The position numbers and the translations under genes were made by a program. The notes beneath the pieces were generated by a model. That model saw only the letters and a program-made list of their open reading frames with translations. It did not search any database and was not told the DNA's origin. A stretch of DNA of 64,000 nucleotides from Brassica napus (lineage: Eukaryota; Streptophyta; Magnoliopsida; Brassicales; Brassicaceae): NCBI RefSeq assembly GCF_020379485.1, contig NC_063438.1:8446335-8510334 (forward strand), given 5' to 3'. Shown here piece after piece: positions 59,295 through 64,000 of the stretch (positions are counted from its first letter, which is position 1; each line of letters starts with the position of its first letter).

Positions 59295-59522
59295 ATGATG
59301 AAACTTGATCCTCATGAACAAAAACATTTGTTAGCATCATCGATACTCAAAGAAGGTGCTGCATGGATCGATGATAATATCAGAGGTGGATATGGAGTGA
59401 TACAAAAGCTGATTAGGGAAATCAAATTACATGAAACCTATCTTTCTATGATAAGGAAGAAGATTTCAGAAGAAAAAAAATTAGTTCTACTTTTACATCA
59501 GTATATATATAATGAAATTTAA
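59295..59522 (+). CDS. LBD exon-2 derived open frame, unit F
   Basis: 75 residues from ATG 59295, the same length as unit D, with the D/I variants seen in unit E. Ends ..HQYIYNEI. Confidence 0.4.
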   Translation: MMKLDPHEQKHLLASSILKEGAAWIDDNIRGGYGVIQKLIREIKLHETYLSMIRKKISEEKKLVLLLHQYIYNEI

Positions 59523-61379
59523 CAATCTTCATTTATCCAAGAATAATTACTCAATGTTTAATCATATCAAATGTTGAAATTTAAAACACACCATGAGCAT
59601 AATGTAATTGTTGCGAGTTAATCACTTAATTGTGCATGCGTTATAGTGATCATAAAAGAAGAGACACTTTGAAAATGTGTATTGAAATTTTTTAAAAAAA
59701 AATCATTGAACAACCAATTCAGTAGTTAATAATTTCTTCTATTATACATTTTCTAATGATAATACAGTTATGTGAGTTGCAAATACATTTATGTACACAA
59801 GATTGACAAATAAAAATTTATACTAATGAAATAGACCTTTTGAGGTTCCATGGGATGTCCACATAATCAAAGTAAAATCTCCCGAAAAATACCACGTGGC
59901 ATTATTGCTAAAAAATAAAAAGTAAATATACAATACAAAGAAAAATAAATAATAAGTAATATATAATATAAAAATAGAAATATTACATTGAACATTTATT
60001 ATAATATTAGAAGAAGTAAATATAAAATATAAGAAAAAATAAATAAGAAGTAAATATATAATATAAGAAATAGAAAACTACATTAAAAATCTATCTGAAA
60101 AATATATAATAAAAAAATAATAAGTAAATATATTGTATAAGAAATAGAGATATTACATTAAACATCTATCGTAATATTAGAATTTGATATAAAAGCAAAA
60201 CAATTAGAATAGGTAAATATACAATATGATAAAAAAAATGTAAATATGCAATATTTGAACACATAAATATTTAATATAAAAATAAATAATAAATAAATAT
60301 ACAATTAAGAAATGGAAATAAATAAATTAACTATCTATCTGAAAAATCTAAAGTAGAATAAATAATAAGTAAATATATAATATAAGAAATAAAAATATTA
60401 TATTATACATCTATTGTAATATTAGACTAAGTATATATACAATACAAAAAAAAAACAATAAGTAAATATATAGTATAATAAATATAAATATTACATTAAA
60501 CATCTAATTTAATATTATCATTTGATATAAAAGCAAAAAATTGGAATAATTAAATATAAAATATATAAAAATAAACAATAAGTAAATATAAAATATCAAA
60601 ATTAGAAAAACTAAATTAAACATCTATGTGAAAAATGTATAATAAAATAAATAATAAGTAAAAATACACATAAAAACAAAAAAAACATATTACATTAAAC
60701 ATCTATTATAATATTAGAATAAGTAATATAAAATATAAGAAAAATAAATAACAATATATAATATAAGAACTAGAAAACTACATTAAACATCTATCTGAAA
60801 AATATATAATAAAATAAATAATAAGTAAATATATTGTATAAGAAACAGAAATATTATATTAAACATCTATCGTAATATTAGAATTCGATATAAAATCAAA
60901 ACAATTATAATAAGTAAATATAAAATATAAGAACAAATAAATAATAAGTAAATATACAACCTTTGCAAAGTTTACTGTAGAGCAGATCTGTCCAAATTTT
61001 TTCTGATCCCTCATATGGTCTTCTTGAATCAGCTTTTATTTCTTATACCAGTCTCCAGTAAGCAAAAATAATTTCTAAAATATTAAGGGTAAATCTTAAA
61101 AAGTTGTAACAGTTTTCTAAAAACCAAAATATATATTATTTCAAAGGGTAAATCTTAAAAAATCTAATTATTTTTGTTCTTATTTATTTCTCTTATATAC
61201 TAAAGTAGGGTTCTTATTTATTTCTGTTATATCCTTAGTACAAGTCACTTAAACCAAATTTGACTGTATTTCCTTTCAAAGTTAAAAAAGTAAACAAATC
61301 AAACTAAGTTCAAATTTAACATACTACCAAAAAAAATCAAAACTATCTCAAGTTCCTTTAATTTTATGTAATAGAAGAT

Positions 61380-61936
61380 GTTATCTGTCAAGCGAAGGTA
61401 ACAGCGGACGATGTGCTTTAGAAGCCTAGGAGAAGGTGCTTCTGCAAGTGAAGTCACCATATTCCCCAAAACTCGACTCAGAGCAAAGAATCTATCCACA
61501 CAGACGCACATGTAACGAAGCCCTTCGTTGTCCAGCAAAATTTTCTGGATAATGAAGGTTGCAACCTGACATTAAAAAAAAAAACAAAAACAAATCAATC
61601 TAATGGGCTGTTGCATTGCCGAAATCAATCATAAGAAGCATCTGAAAGTAGAGAAAACTCACAGTTTTTGATAACTCGCTGCCACTTTCCATTGTCTGGA
61701 GGCACAATGGGATGATTTCAGTTTCAAGAAGGAACTTGATCACTTCCGTATCCTCAACCTACCAAAACAAATGAACAATGTTGCTAACACCAATATAAAA
61801 ATAACAATGATTCTGTGATGTCTTAACAGTTTTCACTCAAAGGTTTTAGCATGTTAAAATGGTTGATTAATTCTCAGATTATATACTTGCCAGGGGAAAA
61901 TGGTTTTAATAGCTAGACATACCTTGACAAGTGCAC
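61380..61936 (-). pseudogene. NOT9/RCD1 gene fragment, unit G
   Basis: Same three exon pieces as in unit F, nearly unchanged in the exons. Confidence 0.83.
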
Positions 61937-61969
61937 CAAATATTATAAGAATGATGAAACTTGATCCTC

Positions 61970-62236
61970 ATGAACAAAAAACATTTGTTAGCATCATCGA
62001 TACTCAAAGAAGGTGCTGCATGGATCGATGATAATATCAGAGGTGGATATGGAGTGATACAAAAGCTGATTAGGGAAATCAAATTACATGAAACCTATCT
62101 TTCTATGATAAGGAAGAAGATTTCAGAAGAAAAAAAATTAGTTCTACTTTTACATCAGTATATATATATAATGAAATTTAACAATCTTCATTTATCCAAG
62201 AATAATTACTCAATGTTTAATCATATCAAATGTTGA
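61970..62236 (+). pseudogene. LBD exon-2 fragment, unit G (frameshifted start)
   Basis: One extra A in the run before CATTTG shifts the frame, so the shared body (HLLASSILKEGAAWIDDN) now follows MNKK in place of the MMKLDPHEQ start. The open part is otherwise like unit E, ending at 62236. Confidence 0.5.
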
Positions 62237-62476
62237 AATTTAAAACACACCATGAGCATAATGTAATTGGTGCGAGTTAATCACTTAATTGTGCATGCGT
62301 TATAGTGATCATAAAAGAAGAGACACTTTGAAAATGTGTATTGAAATTTTTTAAAAAAAAAATCATTGAACAACCAATTCAGTAGTTAATAATTTCTTCT
62401 ATTATACATTTTCTAATGATAATACAGTTATGTGAGTTGCAAATACATTTATGTATACAAGATTGACAAATAAAAA

Positions 62477-64000
62477 TTTATACTAATGAAATAGACCTTT
62501 TGAGGTTCCATGGGATGTCCACATAATCAAAGTAAAATCTCCTGAAAAATACCACGTGGCATTATTGCTAAAAAATAAAAAGTAAATATACAATACAAAG
62601 AAATTATAAATAATAAGTAATATATAATATAAAAATAGAAATATTACATTGAACATTTATTATAATATTAGAAGAAGTAAATATAAAATATAAGAAAAAT
62701 AAATAAGAAGTAAATATATAATATAAGAAATAGAAAACTACATTAAAAATCTATCTGAAAAATATATAATAAAAAAATAATAAGTAAATATATTGTATAA
62801 AAAATAGAGATATTACATTAAACATCTATCGTAATATTAGAATTTGATATAAAAGCAAAACAATTAGAATAAGTAAATATACAATATGATAAAAAAAATG
62901 TAAATATGCAATATTTGAACACATAAATATTTAATATAAAAATAAATAATAAATAAATATAAAATTAAGAAATGGAAATAAATAAATTAACTATCTATCT
63001 GAAAAATCTAAAGTAGAATAAATAATAAGTAAATATACAATATAAGAAATAAAAATATTATATTATACATGTATTGTAATATTAGACTAAGTATATATAC
63101 AATACAAAAAAAATAAACAATAAGTAAATATATAGTATAATAAACATAAATATTACATTAAACATCTAATTTAATATTATCATTTGATATAAAAGCAAAA
63201 AATTGGAATAATTAAATATACAATATATAAAAATAAACAATAAGTAAATATAAAATATCAAAAATGGAAAAACTAAAATTAAACATCTATGTGAAAAATG
63301 TATAATAAAATAAATAATAAGTAAAAATACACATAAAAAAAAAACATATTACATTAAACATCTATTATAATATTAGAATAAGTAAATCTAAAATAAAAAG
63401 AAAATAAATAACAAGTAAATATATAATATAAGAACTAGAAAACTACATTAAACATCTATCTGAAAAATATATAATAAAATAAATAATAAGTAAATATATT
63501 GTATAAGAAACATAAATATTATATTAAACATCTATCGTAATATTAGAATTCAATATAAAATCAAAACAATTATAATAAGTAAATATAAAATATAAGAACA
63601 AATAAATAAAAAGTAAATATACAACCTTTGCAAAGTTTACCGTAGAGCAGATCTGTCCAAATTTTTTATGATCCCTCATATGGTCTTCTTGAATCAGCTT
63701 TTATTTCTTATACCAGTCTCCAGTAAGCAAAAATAATTTCTAAAATATTAAGGGTAAATCTTAAAAAGTTGTAACAGTTTTCTAAAAACCAAAATATATA
63801 TTATTTCGAAGGGTAAATCTTAAAAAATCTATTTATTTTTGGTCTTATTTATTTCTCTTATATACTAAAGTACAAGTCACTTGGCCGACCAAATTTGACA
63901 TGTGTAATTTCCTTACAAAGCCTTAAAAAAGTAATCTGTTTTCAAAAAGTTAAAATTTAACATACTACCAAAAAAAAATCAAAACTGTCTTAAGTTCCTT
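62477..64000 (+). repeat. Tandem array unit H (partial, cut by the window end)
   Basis: The first 1.52 kb of another long unit. It stops at the very start of the antisense NOT9 segment, so the array continues past the window. Confidence 0.88.

Larger units (their letters stand above)
57179..59816 (+). repeat. Tandem array unit F (chimeric NOT9-LBD, 2.64 kb)
   Basis: Same order as D and E. It shares derived changes with unit G (for example ATAGAAGATG and AACTATCTC), so F and G are sister copies. Confidence 0.88.
59817..62476 (+). repeat. Tandem array unit G (chimeric NOT9-LBD, 2.66 kb)
   Basis: Same order as D-F. A local rearrangement at about 61205-61300 duplicates the TTCTTATTTATTTCT word and alters the Helitron-like start. 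Confidence 0.88.

Overview
The window is plant nuclear DNA and almost certainly comes from a Brassica genome; I cannot fix the species. Three large genes match Arabidopsis thaliana chromosome 4 in content and order: 20S proteasome alpha-4 (PAC2 type), the SET-domain H3K4 methyltransferase ATXR3/SDG2, and the formin FH3 type. The spaces between and around them are AT-rich and full of Brassicaceae transposable elements. A run of 100 N marks an assembly gap at 15476-15575.

Layout. 1-342: nine copies of a GC-rich palindrome. 490-1810: minus-strand DUF4283/zinc-knuckle reading frames of the kind linked to LINE elements. 2455-7010: a minus-strand Ty1/copia retrotransposon with two similar LTRs, an open RT-RNase H region and a broken gag/integrase. 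7100-9550: scattered exon-like pieces around a complete 1.0 kb non-autonomous Helitron (7417-8428). 9.6-20.1 kb: gene-free, AT-rich DNA with an Emigrant-like MITE, two more Helitron 3' ends, one CACTA terminus, a GA-rich tract and several local repeats.

20.3-42.7 kb is the genic core. PAC2 (+) has an intron-free coding region and a 5'UTR intron. ATXR3 (+) could be followed through 19 coding exons that stay in frame to 2396 codons. The formin (-) is convergent with ATXR3 and has five coding exons. One base is missing in the FH2 domain of the formin, so as written it stops at codon 494. These three genes serve unrelated housekeeping roles (protein degradation, chromatin, actin) and share only their ancestral neighbourhood.

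42.7-64 kb is a second repeat-rich region. It holds a 3-copy AT-rich tandem repeat, a second remnant of the same copia lineage, and from 46480 to the window end a large tandem array. The first three units (about 1.8 kb) each carry a two-exon LOB/AS2-domain (LBD) gene fragment. The next five (about 2.64 kb, the last cut by the window end) have lost LBD exon 1. In its place they carry an antisense fragment of a NOT9/RCD1 (CCR4-NOT subunit) gene fused directly to LBD exon 2. Unit starts and an internal start resemble Helitron 5' ends, so I read the array as Helitron-type gene capture followed by tandem amplification. It is the most unusual structure in the window. All gene models were made by eye, without alignment tools.
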